Shown one piece after another: positions 1 through 12,117 of a DNA stretch of 64,000 nucleotides (positions are counted from its first letter, which is position 1; each line of letters opens with the position of its first letter). The notes below the pieces were generated by a model. It was not told where the DNA came from. It saw nothing but the letters and a program-made list of their open reading frames with translations, and made no database searches. Position numbers and translations under genes: made by a program. The stretch is from Tricholomella constricta (lineage: Eukaryota; Basidiomycota; Agaricomycetes; Agaricales; Lyophyllaceae): the NCBI GenBank assembly GCA_013368375.1, contig JAACJP010000013.1:248001-312000 (forward strand), in the 5' to 3' direction.

Positions 1-2
1 GC

Positions 3-413
3 GGGAATCGCTATCCGGCGACGTATGCCCAGGCGCAGCAACAACAACAACACCAGCCGCCGCCGCCGCAGCAGCAGCAACAACAACAGTCACAGGGCGG
101 CGGCCCGGTGTCGGTGCCGTTCGACACGCTTGACCGGCGGACGGACATGAGCAACATGTACGTGCCGATGCAGCCGGACCAGTACCAGTCATATTCGACG
201 CCTTCAACAGCGACGCGCCATGTTGCAGTGCCGCCACAAGCCGTTGCGCCTTCGTTCTATGGGGCGGGGGTCGTGTCGGCGGGCCCACCACCAGGTGCTC
301 AGCAGCAGCGGAATCCGTTCTCGGTGCCAGAGGGCTTGCAGCCTATGGGTGGTGCAAAGCACGCTCGAACAGGGGGTGGTGGTAGTGGCTCGATGGACCC
401 GTGGCCGAGATAA
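3..413 (+). CDS. 3' end of a poly-Q/Pro-rich protein (partial)
   Basis: The reading frame is open from the left edge to TAA at 411-413, so the 5' part lies outside the window. The visible 136 codons contain an interrupted glutamine tract mixed with prolines, then a Tyr/Gln/Ser/Pro-rich stretch, and end in a Gly-rich tail closing with DPWPR. No domain is recognisable. The composition is that of an intrinsically disordered C-terminus, as often seen in fungal transcription or RNA-binding regulators, but that is inference. The first in-frame ATG inside the window lies well within the protein and is unlikely to be the start. Confidence 0.6.
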   Translation, partial: GNRYPATYAQAQQQQQHQPPPPQQQQQQQSQGGGPVSVPFDTLDRRTDMSNMYVPMQPDQYQSYSTPSTATRHVAVPPQAVAPSFYGAGVVSAGPPPGAQQQRNPFSVPEGLQPMGGAKHARTGGGGSGSMDPWPR

Positions 414-808
414 CGTGCAGAGGGCGTGTGCGGTGCCGGTGCCCGATTCGTGGTATGGGGCGTTGTGTCTTTTTTTTTTTTATATCTCTGTTTTGCTTCA
501 TGTTGTTTTCTTGAGTCGAGAACCCCGCACAGCGTCATAGGCTTAGGGGTCCATTTTACATTTCCCTCCACGTCAACCTCCCCTCCCCATCAACCACTCA
601 CTGACTCCGTACATGGCTTGAAAAACAACTTGTGAGCCAGCCTCATGTGTTGTATATATCTCACTCGTATTTCGTCGCACACAAGATGTTGATTCAGTAT
701 GGGCATGGATTCAATTGTTCCGGGATGATCTAAGTGAGTAATGTCTGTGTACAAGTAGGTGAGTATTTTCTATAGCTGTCATCCGATTCCTTTGTAAATA
801 GGCATAAA
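414..808. other. Convergent 3' intergenic region
   Basis: About 395 bases lie between two converging stop codons. A T-run at 470-481 and AT-rich sequence fit 3' UTRs. Open frames here are short and biased in no recognisable way. I see no RNA gene or mobile element. Confidence 0.5.
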
Positions 809-1838
809 TTAAATGGAGAGGGTGTTGTATATCTCCTCGGCCTCCCATGCGCCAGCCCAGTAGCGTATCTGTGCCTTGAGCCCCTCCTTCTCGCCCTCTT
901 CGGCGATGCGGGTTTGCAGGCCACGGTAGCTGCGACAGCACACAATGTCTTGGCTGTACGGACAAGAATTAGGATGGAACGCGTGAATGAAAGCGAGGCT
1001 ACTCGCCTGCGCAGACGAAGAATGGGGCAAAAGTCGTTTGAGCCGTCGCCGGTGTAGACGACGCGGTCAAAGGGCCCATGCTGGGCAAGGATTGCCTCGA
1101 GCTCCTCGCCTGGGATGGACGTGAGTGTGATGATTGTAGAATACGGGAGACGTACTCACCTTTGCACATGTTAGGGCTGCAGCCAACTTTGCAGGAGTGT
1201 TGGGGGCCGTTGGGGTCGACTCTACGGCGGAGCTTGAGCAGGCCAGCATCGTCCCAGTCGGCGGGGTTTGTGATGATTTGGTCAAAGAGGTTGTCGAGGC
1301 CCTTGGACTGGATGGCGAGTTAGTAGTGGAGGAGATATGGAGGTGTGGCGCACCTTGAGGATAGTGTTGATGAAGACAGAGTTGGCGTTGGAGAGGCAGA
1401 CAAAGGTGGTCTTGCCCTCGGCCTTGAGCTTGGAGACACCGCGAATCATGGCGGGGTGCTGGAGGTGCAGGGTAAGGAAGAGCAAGATAGGTAGGGTTAG
1501 CAACGTACGAAGGGCATGTTAACGAGGGCGGTCTCGATTTGTTCCTTGGTGATGCCGCGAGCATGTATTTTCTGCAGAGATTGGGCACTGAGAGACGATG
1601 GGTGAGAGGGTAAAGGCAACGGAGGGGCTGCTCACACTAGATCGGTCCATTGGGTGTCGAGCTTCGCGGTCTTCATGTGGCGGCGGAGATCTGGCGCGAG
1701 GACCTCGAAGACATATCGATCGGTGTCCTGGTCGGCGAGAGACCTGGATGGGGTTTATCAGGGAGATTGGAGGGGCAGAGGTGAGGGGGAGTACCAGTCA
1801 AAGTCGAAGACGAAGAGTTGGCGGTGGAGGGGAGACAT
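809..1838 (-). CDS. PHOSPHO-type HAD phosphatase
   Basis: The protein starts MSPLHRQLFVFDFDW and belongs to the putative phosphatase family of PHOSPHO1/2, whose members dephosphorylate small substrates such as pyridoxal phosphate or phosphocholine. HAD motif I is DFDWS near residue 10, with the nucleophile Asp in the usual position. Downstream come a CLSNAN segment (motif II region) and GDGSND (the late acidic motif), and the protein ends in NTLSI. Exon 1 ends inside the DFDW codon, and a 51-nt intron at 1744-1794 restores LADQDTDRYVFE. Several further short introns follow. The start is only 62 bp from the TFB1 start on the other strand, so the two genes share a promoter. The substrate cannot be told from sequence. 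Confidence 0.85.
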
Positions 1839-1900
1839 GGTGGGGGAGAGAGATAACGATGGCGTGCTTTATAGTGGAAAGAGGCTTAAGTAAGTCAGGG

Positions 1901-4231
1901 ATGGCCAACTTGGTGTGTACGGCAAAGGCGTCGTACAAGAAGAGCGCGGGCTCGCTGCTGCTCACGGACACCGAGCTGCTATGGACACAAGATGGAAAGG
2001 GGTCTCCGTCTGTCCGAGTCCCATACTCCGAGGCTGCCTGTGAGTCCGTCGACAAGTCCGTCTGCGCCACTGACCAACCCCGAACTCCCAGCCCTCTTCT
2101 GCAGCAAGGACGGCGCCGCACAGGTCCGTCTCAAGCTCGGACTCTTGAACGACGACAGCGGCCACAACTTTACCTTCACTGCACCCCAACCCCTCGCCTA
2201 TGCTGAGCGCGACCGCTTCAAGAAGGAGCTCACCGCCATCATCAGTCGCAACCGAGCCACTCCCAGACCCGTCTCCAATCCACCCACTCCCCGCAATCTC
2301 CCTCTTCCGTCCCGCGCACCCTCCGTCTCCAGTGACCTCCGTTCCACCCCCGTCATCCCCGGAAATGACCCCGCAAGTGACTTTCGTCTCCGAAAAAAGG
2401 TCCTCATCGCCAACCCAGAGCTCGGCCAGCTCCATCGCGACCTCGTCATGACCGCTCAGATCACAGAGGCCGAGTTTTGGGATGGCCGCGAGGTCAGTTC
2501 TCTCTCCCTCCTCCACAGAGACATACCCCCAACACACACACACCCTAGCATCTTCTTCTCGCCGAGGCCGCCTCCGAGGCCCAGAAAAAGGGTAAACCAG
2601 GCCAACTCGTCGACCCCAGGCCCGAGACCGTTGACGGAGGCGAAATCAAAATTAGGATCACCCCACAGCTCGTCCACGACATCTTTGATGAGTACCCTGT
2701 CGTTGCGAAAGCGTACAGCGAAAACGTCCCGAGCAACGTGCGTGTACCTTACCAGTCTTCGTCTCCCCTTCTAAATCCTCTTTCAGCTCACGGAGGAAGG
2801 CTTCTGGAAGCGCTACTTTCAGTCCAAGCTCTTCAACGCGCATCGCGCGTCTATTCGATCGTCCGCTGCACAGCACGTCGTAAAGGACGACCCCATCTTT
2901 GACAAGTACTTGGAGAAGGAGGATGACGGTACGTCTCATGCACACAATTCAACCTGTATTAAGCCCGCTACAGAACTCGAGCCCCGACGCCAGCGAAATG
3001 ACACAGTCGACCCCTTTGTCGACCTTGCCGCCACGCAGGAAGACCACGACACGGTTGCGCCAGTTCCTCACCGTACATTCCCACTCGCTCACTCGCCTCT
3101 TAAACAGACCGGAAACGAAAAAGATATCACGATGCAACCCGGCCGCCAAAAGGGCGCCCTTCCCCTCATCCGCAAATTCAACGAACACTCTGAGCGGCTC
3201 CTCAACTCTGCCCTGTAAGTATTCATCTGACCTCGCAGACCGAAGCTATTCAAAAACAAGCACCAGCGGCGATGGCCCGGCAGCTAAGCGACGGCGCCTC
3301 GACACCTTTGACGTGCGCAGAATCCTTCTCGCTTGTGGACTTTTCGAGTACTAACCCCCGCTTAGGACGTGTATACTCAAATTGAAATCGACGATCTACG
3401 CGACCCCGAAGCCTCGACGGGCATTGTGCTGGAGATGCAGGATCACCAGCGGTACTTTGAGGGCAGGATGTCAAACGGGTCCGCCGCCGACGCAGCTGCA
3501 AAGGTTGGGTCTCATTCCGTGCATCCCTGCTTTTGTGGCTCACGACGCGTTGACAGGACTTGGACATGCCGGCCGTTATTCGTGAGGCCAAGGGGAATGT
3601 CGAGGGTTGGGAGCGGAATTTGATGCAGGTCAGCTGAATTGCACCGCCCTTGCCGCTCTTGGCCCCTCATTTCTGGACAGCTCAAGCAGGAACGCAAGCC
3701 AGGAGATGCCGCGCTCCTCGCCATGACCCAAAACGTTGCTGCGCGGCTCGACATCCGTTCCAGAAAAAGTCCGTAACCCTCCCTGACATTCATGTAACTC
3801 GTCACTTGACATTCACTCCACCGCCATCCCCGCCCTCGTCGCACACATCACAGATGATATACCCGACGGACTTTTTCGACAGATGACCACCTGCCAGACC
3901 GCCGCCAACGAGTTCCTGCGCCAATTCTGGTCCGCAATGTATCCGCCCCCGATGGAGCTGCAGACCGTCGTTGTGGCAACGCCCGCTCAGCGCGCCACCA
4001 AGGCCGCAAAGATGATTGGTTACATTGCGAAGACGCATGAAAAGGTCGACGCCCTCGTGAAGATTGCGCAGCAGCATGGAATTGACCAGAGCAGGGTGGA
4101 GACGGTACGTTTGTCCTGCCGTTTTGAATATGGTCCTGATTTCTCCCGGATAGGCTCTGAAGCCAGTCTTGAATGCTGTTGATCAAGCGGTTGCATTTCA
4201 CCAGCGGAAAATGGCTACGACGCGTCCATGA
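1901..4231 (+). CDS. TFB1: TFIIH core subunit Tfb1/p62
   Basis: Subunit of general transcription and repair factor TFIIH, acting in RNA polymerase II initiation and nucleotide excision repair. The N-terminus (MANLVCTAKASYKKSAG) continues into a PH-like fold (LLTDTELLWTQ, VRVPY, then FTFTAPQPLAYAERDRFKKEL). Two BSD domains follow, marked by ITEAEFWDGRE and LTEEGFWKRYFQSKLF. The mid-section LPLIRKFNEHSERLLNSAL and EMQDHQRYFEGRM are family signatures, and a C-terminal helical region ends AFHQRKMATTRP. At least eight short introns are needed; for example the joint after NSAL enters GDGPAAKRRRLD and then DVYTQIEIDDL. A second TFIIH subunit, TFB4, lies at 33.9-35.4 kb. Confidence 0.92.
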
Positions 4232-4361
4232 ATATAGACACAGAATAGACGAACGAGCACCACATATCCATTACATATCTTAAATAACTCATGCGTACAA
4301 AAGTCTTATACTTGTATCATATAACTAGTCTAATAACATGTCACCCCCTGGGCTGAGCCGC

Positions 4362-7182
4362 TCATCTAAAAGGACTCGGCTGCTGCCGTAGCTGCGTCTG
4401 GGATGTCCCAGCACACTCGTACGTGCTGTACAATACAAGGACGTGCAGCACCAGTGCATAGATAATAAAGAACGTCCGGGCACGACGGTTCCCCAGGACC
4501 GACCGTGTCAGGACCAGTACGCCGCGCTCCACCGGATTCAGATTATCATACGCCCTCGTCGCCTCCTATAAGTATTTCTATTGCATCAGCTGCACGGAAA
4601 GAAGGAGGGAGGAGCTCACCCGCCCGCGGAACGCTTCAAAGGGGTTCATCGCCTCCTCGTATCGTGTTTGATACTTACTAATGTCGTCAAGCCGGCCCGA
4701 TGGCGCGGGCAGCGGGTCGAGCTGCGACGTCGGGGGCCGCGAGCCCGCCTCTTCCCGGTAGCTCTGCATGTACCGTACCTTTTCGTAGAGCTTGAGGTTG
4801 TCGGATTGCAGACTCTTAATCTCAGTCCGCAGCTCGGAGATGATCTGGAATTGTTTTCGCAGCTCCTGGATTTGGTGTTAGGAGGGGCTTGGGAAAGGAA
4901 CAGAAAACGCACGTCTTCGAGCTCGGCATTGCGTTGCCTGAACCGGTCCCGCTGGCTCGTCACAATGGGTAAGATGGAAGTGTCCGCTGAGGATGTGAAT
5001 GGTATCGCAGTTCGCGCGTTGGAATCCTACAATGCGGAATCAGCGTATAGTGAGGCAGAAGAGTCACTAAACTCTACTGATGGCTTTTTGGTGCCCAGGT
5101 CCAGACCTGCCAAGACGTCGGCGCCTGGTTCTGATGGGGTCGCAGCGCCGTCGGACCGGTGCTTGTTCATCGACAAGAGGTCGTTTTCGAGCTTCTCGTT
5201 CAGCGTCTTTTGCTTCTCGAGCTCGGTGCCCATATTCTGAATCTGGTCTTGTGCGGCTTGTAGAGATTCCTCAAGCTCTCCGTGAAGAATCTAGGATCTT
5301 GTGTTAGGCACAAGTGGAAGGCAGGGTCAGGTAGGGACTTACTCGGAATTTGGTCAGCTCCTCCAGGATTCGCTTGTTTTTGGTCGCGAGGAGGGCTTCC
5401 AGGGAGTTTCCCTGCTGCGCATTGGCCTTCTCTGCATTGGGATTTGGAAGCTGGAGGTCCAGTGCATTGGTTTCACCAGCGTCGTCGTCGTCGTCGGCAT
5501 CATCATCCAATCCGGCGAACTCCACGTACTTGGAACAACAGTGAGATGGAGCATTCGTAAATAATGACAATATTATTGAAAGCTTACCTTCATGATCTCC
5601 AATTCGCGCTTGATTTCATCATAATTGCTGTATTGCTTCAGCTTTTGCTTCAGTTGTCCCACCTCACCGACCTACACATATTGTCGGCATCCAGCGCAAA
5701 GGGATACGGTCTCACAAACCTTCTTCTGGATCTCTTTTGACAATTCATCCGTCTTCTTGGCTGCTACGGCCTCAACCTCTGAAGTCAGAATTTTTTGGGC
5801 CTCCAAAGCGCGTGACATGCGCTCAGATTCGCCCTCAAGGTCAGACACCTGAGTTTCCAAAGACTTGACACTGTCACCAGTTGATAAAGTTCCTAAAACA
5901 GCCTATTTCAGGACTTACCGATCGGACGTGTCGCTTCCGCTACGCATGGATTCAATTTCGGCACGCAGCATTTCCTGAAATTTGGGTGTAAGTTGTGAGA
6001 GCCCACAAAAGTGAGTAAAATACGCGCACATTCCGCCGTTCAACTGTAGCGACACGACTGTTTGCACGATCCAGGTCTGCCACAATCATGTCGACCTCTG
6101 CGAGCTTTGCGACGACTTCTTGGTCTATGAAGCTCATTCATAAGGTGCGTTGAAGAAATCATGTCGGACACTAGCATACCCTGCCGTTGGCTGTGATTCA
6201 TGAGTTTAGCCTGATTCGAGTCGTTAGACATGCGCAAGTCGCGTAGTTGGTTCTTCGTAAGGGATATTTGCCGTTGCAAGTCTTGCTCCCTGAGAAGGAG
6301 TATAGGTCAGATACCAAATGGAATACCGATATGATACACACCGTTCCTCGTAATTTCTGAGCTTCTCGTCATAAGTGGCATTGAGTTCATTCTCCTTCTG
6401 CAACACCTTCTCCTGAATCATTTCCTCCATCTACAGACACGTTAATGCAGCTCGGAATTGAGGCGTAGCGTGTGAGGAGAATACCTTCTGTTCCAGCTGC
6501 TCAACCCTAGCGTCCGATTTCTTCTTTGCATTCTCAACGACAGAAAAGTCGCTGACGCGTTTCCGAAGCTCCACGTTGTCCTCCCGCAGTCGACGCAGCT
6601 CGGCTTCCATTTCCAGAGCTTCCGCAACCTTCACGGTTTGGTCCTACAGAGAGTGAGACGTTCGGGCACGAGCACTCTCACAAGGCGTCTTACCACTGCA
6701 GCCTCGAGTAGAGGGTAAGGGTCCGGGGCTTCGGCCAGCACTTTGTAAACGTTCAAAAAGGCATTCTCGGAAGCTTTCGAGCGTTTCGTCAGGTTGTCGA
6801 TCTCCACTTGGTAGGCTTAATGGTTTATGTCAGTGGCTATTAAGGCCAGAATGGTATATAATACGCACCCTTTAGCAGTCCCTTGAACACATTCGGCTTC
6901 TCACCCTCCGGAAGCTTCTTGAAATCTACAGAAAGCTTATGAATAAGTGCATTCCTTAAGAGGGGGAAGACAAGCCTTTAGTTTTGTCTGCCAGCGCCTT
7001 GCGGCCAACGACACTCTCCTTCTGGTTATCGACAAGTTCAATACCCTGGGTATCCAATGTCTTTTGTAGCTCGGTGAGGTTGATGTCTGGAATGGATTAT
7101 CAGCATAATCGACCATACACCAGCGCTACTAACCTCTCCATGTTGTCAGTGCACCCGAGAAATTCTGCTCGATAGAGCTCAT
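4362..7182 (-). CDS. COY1: CASP/Coy1-type Golgi coiled-coil membrane protein
   Basis: Golgi tail-anchored coiled-coil protein related to CUX1-encoded CASP and yeast Coy1, which act in intra-Golgi retrograde vesicle tethering. Exon 1 gives [16 protein letters not shown] and splices into [15 protein letters not shown]. Several hundred residues of heptad-rich coiled coil follow, interrupted by an acidic loop with a run of Asp (about 5480-5510). The C-terminus is the CASP_C domain: [39 protein letters not shown], then one membrane segment ([18 protein letters not shown]) close to the end. About ten introns interrupt it. It is divergent from the uS9m gene with 105 bp between start codons. Confidence 0.9.
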
Positions 7183-7287
7183 GCTGGACGGTGGGCGCCT
7201 TCACGCGTCACACAACTTGGATACAGACACGTGCACGTGACACTTCACTTTTTTCCACAAGTCCTCGTTCACAAGCGTCGTTCGACG

Positions 7288-8481
7288 ATGAACGTCTTGC
7301 GGAACCCGTTACGCCAGGCTTTGAGGCGACCATACTCTACGACACAACGCCCATTTGTTCCCCCGGCTCAGTTTAACAATGTCCAACCTAGGGGTGTTGG
7401 TCCGAGAGCAGCAGGCGGTGCTGGCGTAAGGCGTCGGCGGAGAGGGCCCAAGGAGGAGAACGATGAGCCCTCACATTGGCAGCCCCAGTCGGTCAAAGTT
7501 ATGCCCGACTCACCCAGCTTCTATACTGGTCGCCCTGTCTACTATGACCAAGTGATTCTGCTACAAAACGCCATCGCTCAGTCTCGGAGGGCTCTGAAAA
7601 CCCTACAACTCCTTCCCCTTCCGGAATTCGCCCGCCAAAGCTTACCGCCCCTTCGACCCGTCTGGAAAGACCAGGAAGAAATGACCATCGACTTTCAGAG
7701 CAAAATGACGACGTCTCGCTACCGTCGGGTTGTAACGCTTCTGAACGAGCTTAACAGCTACTTCAACATTGCGTCGACCGCGGATTGCACCGACCTGGAG
7801 GCGGCCATTGGGCAGATCGTTGCGATGTTTGAAAGTGGGAAGAAGGCTGCCTCGCTTGATCAAGGAAAGAGGAAAAAGGTAGAACTCGACCACTACGGGC
7901 GGTCCTACACGGTCGGAAAGCGGAAGACCAGTTCTGCGCGGGTTTGGATGATCCCTGTGCACGCAAAACCCAGGCATATGAATCCTGGCCCTCCGGGAGA
8001 GTCCATGGAGGAGATATTCGGCATCCAGAGCCCCACGCACACGGGAATCACGACCACGACTGTTCTCGTTAACAACATTCCTCTTGCGGAGTACTTCCCA
8101 ATTCCCGCCGACCGTGAAAGGATAATGCGCCCTCTCAAAGTTGCAGGTGTAGTGGGCGCGTACAATGTTTTCTCCATCGTTCGTGGCGGTGGTAGCTCTG
8201 GTCAGTCTGGCGCTCTTTCGCACGGCATTGCCAAAGGCCTGGTCGCACATGAACCAGCGCTGACAACGGTTCTCAAGAGAGGTGCGTCTTCTCTCTTCAT
8301 TCTTTAGGGACACATATTAATATCAATCTCCAGCCAAATTGACGAGACGTGATCCTCGTATGGTGGAGCGGAAGAAGACTGGTCTTGCCAAAGCGCGCAA
8401 GAGGGTGCGTATTCTTTTCCTTCAATTTGTTCAAGTTCTGAATAAGAATTGGGCATTCAGTACACCTGGGTCAAGCGATAG
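7288..8481 (+). CDS. MRPS9: Mitochondrial ribosomal protein uS9m
   Basis: Small-subunit mitochondrial ribosomal protein of the S9 family. The start at 7288 gives an Arg-rich, acid-poor presequence (MNVLRNPLRQALRRPYST) fit for mitochondrial import; an in-frame ATG at 7231 would add 19 residues. The S9 core begins at GRSYTVGKRKTSSARVW, contains VLVNNIPLAEYFP and VRGGGSSGQSGALSHGIAKGL, and ends with the canonical RKR-YTWVKR tail. I worked out three exons by hand: 7288-8281, 8334-8404 and 8461-8481, giving 361 residues. The last exon encodes only YTWVKR and stop, but it is required for the conserved tail that reaches the decoding centre in S9 proteins. Confidence 0.93.
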
Positions 8482-8712
8482 TCGACCACCGACCACGCCA
8501 ACATTTCACCGACCTACAACTATCTATATCCGCTATTACCTGTTTTCAAAATCCAATAATTTCATAGTTCTGTTCCAGCGGCGTGAACAAGACGACGAAC
8601 AGACATTCTAGAAAGTACATAATACCGATTATGTTAAACGAAACAGGCACGCATTATACGCCAACGTATATGACATGAAATAATAATGTTAATGGTAAAA
8701 TGTAAAGGCCCA

Positions 8713-11700
8713 TCATTGGAAGTACATCCCAAGGACATCCGACTGGGAAAACGCAAGTCCACAAGCTGGGCATTTGCGTTGACGCGTGGAGATTCGGGCA
8801 TCGACGCAAGATCTACAGAAAGCTATAATCGAAACGTCACTTAAACGGAGGTACGCAGTGACCGACAAAAACGATACTCACTGTGCATGCATTTCGTGAT
8901 GACTGTATTTCGGAAATTTGTTCGGCACGTGGAACATTTGAGGAGCCTCTGGAGAACCCGGTCAAATAATTCAGATGCTGGGTGGTGGGTGGCGGACTGT
9001 GTAAAACATACCATAAGCTCTGTTTCGTCGTGATCACCGTGAGTGGCGCTCGTTTCTCGCTGTTTTCTAAGCTCGAGCTCCTTCTTCGTCCGAATAAGCC
9101 CGTCCTCAATTTTGCGCAATTCCACCCTCTTGCCCGCATTCCATTTCTCGAGGTCCTGGAATGCCGCGCGCGCCTTGAGGATCGGGTGATTGTCAGTGGC
9201 CGAATAATTTGAGACTGAGCGTGCTTACCAGTTGTATGTGCTGTTTCTCAGCGTCGAAGCGGGACTTGAGGTGGTTAACTTCTTCTGCTAATATTTCCAT
9301 CCTTTCCTTGTAGGTGTAGTTGGCAATTCTGAGCGTCGAAAGTTCTTTTTCCAGTGTACTCTTGGGGGGTTTTAAGCAAGCAAGTATGATGAGAACGGTG
9401 GTGTAATTTACCAATTGGGCGGCAAGGTTCTTCTCAGTATCTACCAACCGCTCGACAACCTTGTTCTGCTTCTCGACGTCCCTCGAGAGTTTTGAACGCT
9501 CCGCTTCGACAGCGTCCTTGTCGCGCATCGCCGCATAGAACTTGTTGTCCGATTTCGCTTTCTGCAAAAAGTCTAAGCGAAAAGATTATTCTTTGAACAA
9601 AACTTCCACCTACGTCACTTGCAGCTTTTTTAACCTGGGCTTCTAACCCGCTTAAGTCGAACACCTTGTCCTTAACCTGTCGGTCGAGAGACTCCCAGGC
9701 AGCGGACAGTTTGTCGATTTCCGCATAGAGAGACGTTTCGGCCTGCAATAGAGAGTCAGCACAAGCTCTAAGGACCTTCGTGGAAAATTGCCTGAGTATG
9801 CTGGATATCCATAAGTCGGAGCCTCTGTAGCTCTTCTTCCTTTTGCCGCAATTGCTCTGGGAGTGTAGACATGTCTGATGGAAGGAAAGAAGGATTTTCG
9901 TAGACCGCCTTGTACCTCTCTAGCTCAGCTTGGACTTCTGCCAATTTCTGTAAGGCATCGGCTTCTGCCTTCATATGTTTCGCAACATCGGGGTGGTCAG
10001 CCTGATGTTTAGACAACGACTCTTCTAAAGCTGCAGCACGTTTCTCCGCAGACCTACGAAGATGGATTAGATGAAGATGCAAAGCACAACATGCCGACAC
10101 TCACGCCAATCGATCGCGAAGTGACTCGAAATAAGCAGCTTCCTCGGTGTTTCCGTTCATAAAGAACATCATAAGCTCTTTGTGACTGGCATGCGCGGCG
10201 AGCTGAGCTTTACACCGGCCAACTTCGGACTCTAGAGCAGATATGCGTTCCTACACATACGCTGAGCCACTCCCACATGAAACTAGATAAGTGGGACTTA
10301 CGGAACGAGATTCTGCCAACGCCTTCAGCTCCCGTAACGATGCCACCTTGACGCTGTCCTGTTGCTTCCTTTCGTTTAATTCAGCGGCTTGTTGGTCACG
10401 TTGTTCTCGAAGGCGCGAGTTCTCAGAATCGCGTTTGGCTAACATGGTTTTGAGTTCCTGGTTAGCTTGATTTGCTGTACTCTAGGATATGCTTAGTGAA
10501 GAGACCTCACTCCTGCAATTCAAGGACGTACAATGACCCCATCCTCCCACTCCTTCCGCGAACTTCGCAGAAGATTGAGATCTTCTGAGAGACGAGATGT
10601 CTGTGCGCGGCTTTCGTTCAGGACAACCTGCAACGCTCCCGTATGATCCAGGAGGGTTTTGTAATGAGGGTTCTCCGTTATTTTATCGTATGATAAAAGC
10701 CTCAGCTTTAAAGGATGGTCAACATAAAATTCAACTGATGAAGTATGACGTACGTCAGTTTCCAAGAGTGCCTTCTCGTCCCTGATCAGAGCAGCCTCCC
10801 TTTCAAGCTCCATAATCCTGGTTTCTCGAGCTGTGACTTGATCCCTCAAGGCGTCCAGTTCCGTTGGGTCGCAGATACCATTAGGGTGTGCAGGGGACTT
10901 GGAGCCCTGCGGACAAATTAGAAACAGAAAAATTAGGATGACCTGAACTCCCACCAATTAACCGAACCACTCACTGCAGGAGAGGACGGCTTTCGCTGTG
11001 GTTCCTCTATCACTTCTTCCGTGGACTCTGGCCTCTTCTCAACTTCGCGAGTCTGTATAGCTGATACTGTTTGGCTCTGAATCCGAGCGAGACGATTCTC
11101 CGCTGTAAGAAGCCGATCGTGGTATTCATCTTTCTGCTGCATCGTATCCCGCAGTCTGGCGCGAATCAAGTCAATTTGTGATTGTAGGGAGATGCACTAT
11201 ACGGAGTCAGACAGGACGTGGGTGCGCGAGAATAAGCTCTGCGTACCTCAGTGGTTGCTTTCTGGCACTCCGTCAACGTATTGTCACCGAATACGTGGGC
11301 CTGTGGGTCCCCGCCTGCCTTGACGAGCTTGGTCACGAGTGTCTGTGTCGCATTCATATTTTGTTCTAACGTTTTTGCATAATCCAGCTTGTTGTTATCC
11401 CGAATATGCACAGTGAAATCAAACATGTCTGTATTCGCTTCAGGGGCTGGTCGAATGAAAAGTCTTAACATGAACTGACCGTCTGCAACTTCAGGTAAAT
11501 CCTCAGTTTTTACCAGGAGACGTATTGTCTTCACCAACTGAAGATAGATGGACTAAGAAATGACAGCGAGGACAAGGAAGCTGGCATACCTGGTTCCAAC
11601 ACGCCGCCATGGCAGCCAAGCCCGCCTCACATGTAAGCTTTCTTCTTTCTAGTTCTGCAATGCGAGATTGGGAGCGCTCGTGTTCCCTAGAGTAGTGTTT

Positions 11701-11928
11701 CATCCTTCGAAAGATAGCTTCTTTGCGGAACAACTGGGGTTTTTCATTGAGGACACCACCACAAGTAAAAATCAACGCGTTCACCTCAAGATTGTCGCCC
11801 TCAGCTGGCTCGTCCTGTTCCTCGACCTGACCATTGACGCGAGGGCTGCCATTAGGGCCAGTGAGCACCCGCTTCTTCGTCGCAGTAGCGTCTTCGTCTT
11901 CAGAGAACGGGCGCTTCCTGGAAGCCAT
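8713..11928 (-). CDS. BRE1: BRE1-type RING E3 ligase for histone H2B
   Basis: E3 ubiquitin ligase that monoubiquitinates histone H2B with Rad6 during transcription elongation. The start MASRKRPFSEDED gives a basic/acidic N-terminus. A spliced joint enters LFRKEAIFRRMKHYSREHERSQSRI, the conserved Bre1 N-terminal segment. Long coiled coils follow, and the C-terminal RING reads CSTCRTNFRNTVITKCMH, then FCRSC, CVDARISTRQRKCPAC, ending GLAFSQSDVLGMYFQ, the hallmark Bre1/RNF20 terminus. Upstream in-frame ATG codons back to 11982 were not used because the family starts near MASRKRP. The gene is broken into roughly fourteen exons. It converges on uS9m with about 230 bp between stops. Confidence 0.93.
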
Positions 11929-12117
11929 GGAATTGGACAAGGTGGAAAGAAAATACAAGTGGACAACCGATAGTTGGGTCAATTGTTTACAACTCCGCGG
12001 ATGACCAATGTTTGTTGTGGCTGCGCATCGTCAACGCTTGTCTCCCACCTCAAGTACAACCACAAACATATTCCCTGTAAGTAGATATCACTGTTCAATA
12101 GTCTAATCCGGGTTTTT

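Noticed and set aside
470..481. T-run as a reversed LINE poly(A) tail
   Set aside because: No element sequence or target-site duplication flanks it.
1598..2206. Plus-strand frame of 202 codons spanning the phosphatase/TFB1 promoter
   Set aside because: It overlaps exon 1 of the phosphatase antisense and the TFB1 start in part; the in-frame ATG at 1901 is the real TFB1 start.
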